From: Clostridiaceae bacterium
GTDB taxonomy: Bacteria; Bacillota; Clostridia; DSM-8532
Assembly (NCBI GenBank): GCA_012842645.1
Contig: DUSJ01000235.1
Location: 1 to 6,637 of the forward strand
Direction: 5' to 3'
DNA length: 6,637 bases
In this document: positions 6,268-6,637 of the stretch, piece after piece
Layout: each line of letters begins with the position of its first letter
How positions within the stretch are numbered: position 1 is the stretch's first letter
Translations under genes and position numbers: made by a program
Notes under the pieces: model-generated
What the model was told of the DNA's origin: nothing
The model's input: only the letters and a program-made list of their open reading frames with translations
Database searches by the model: none

Positions 6268-6637
6268 ATGTTTGCGGAAATCGACAGGTACAGGGAACAG
6301 TTCGAAAAAAACATTCCAATTCTCAGGGAAAGGCTCCTGTACAACCTGATCCATGGATTGTACACGAATGATACCGATATCAGCGCTGAAATGCAGAAGC
6401 TTGACCTGTCCGTAGAAAAATTCGTCATGGGGCTCATAGACATCGAAAACGAACAGGATAAGGACGGCTATTCCATGCAGCTTTACCAGTTCGCCCTGAT
6501 AAGCTCGCTTGAAGAGATCACATCCGAAGATTTTTCATTTCTCACACTTCCGCTGAACAACAGGAGTCTGCTTTTTATCGCGAGACCGATGGGGGATGAA
6601 GAGCTGGACCTTGACGAGCTGCAGGACAAGCTGAACT
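6268..6637 (+). CDS. Continuation of the YesN-type response regulator after the in-frame stop, open at window end
   Basis: This stretch is in the same frame as the receiver domain and has no stop through the last base. From the ATG at 6268 about 123 residues are visible; three more codons (Arg-Lys-Val) separate it from the TAA. It begins FAEIDRYREQFEKNIPILRE and continues LLYNLIHGLYTND, the kind of helical linker and LRE..L..L..G segment that follows the receiver in YesN-family regulators. The rest resembles the variable middle domain, and an AraC-type helix-turn-helix domain would be expected past the window edge. The ATG is preceded only by a purine-rich AAAGAAAAG with no good Shine-Dalgarno core, so independent translation would probably be weak, relying on reinitiation after the nearby TAA. 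I take it as the second half of one original gene; whether it is expressed cannot be told from this sequence. Confidence 0.6.
   Translation, partial: MFAEIDRYREQFEKNIPILRERLLYNLIHGLYTNDTDISAEMQKLDLSVEKFVMGLIDIENEQDKDGYSMQLYQFALISSLEEITSEDFSFLTLPLNNRSLLFIARPMGDEELDLDELQDKLN

Noticed and set aside
1..6637. CRISPR arrays, tRNA or rRNA genes, insertion sequences, attachment sites
   Set aside because: I saw no regularly spaced repeats, no cloverleaf or ribosomal RNA sequence, and no transposase or recombinase coding sequence; the genes pack tightly and leave no room except at 2334-2717.

Overview
The window looks like a chromosomal segment of an anaerobic Firmicute of the class Clostridia. Three observations point there: PurN carries the CGKGYYG form of its active-site loop, which I recall from clostridial enzymes; a DUF1540 four-cysteine miniprotein is present; and a sugar-type solute-binding lipoprotein sits beside a YesM/YesN two-component pair. 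Base composition is moderate by eye, with frequent AGG (Arg) and ATA (Ile) codons throughout. I cannot name a genus. Every gene I can support lies on the + strand.

Region 1 (1-2333) is the 3' part of a de novo purine operon: the end of purM, then purN (7-base overlap with purM), then purD (3-base gap). The three products act early in IMP synthesis: PurD makes GAR, PurN formylates it, and PurM closes the imidazole ring one step after PurL. purH, often found between purN and purD in clostridial clusters, is absent here.

Region 2 (2334-2717) holds a 53-residue DUF1540 gene. A 9-bp stem lies just upstream and touches its ribosome binding site, and a strong intrinsic terminator lies just downstream. 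No terminator is visible between purD and this gene, so it may be the last gene of the purine transcript. After the terminator comes an AT-rich promoter (TTGTAA, 17 bp, TATAAT) embedded in several nested symmetric elements that could be an operator.

Region 3 (2718-6637, open at the right edge) is a signalling operon: a sugar-type solute-binding lipoprotein, a YesM-like sensor kinase with an extracytoplasmic sensing domain, and a YesN-like response regulator. No permease lies between lipoprotein and kinase, so the lipoprotein may present a ligand to the kinase, feed a transporter encoded elsewhere, or both. The response regulator is the odd part. Its only sensible start is CTG, with a well-placed ribosome binding site, and its reading frame is broken by one in-frame TAA directly after the receiver domain. 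The same frame then continues open for 126 codons to the window edge with sequence of the kind found in the middle of YesN proteins. This may be a decaying gene, a split gene, or two base errors in the sequence.
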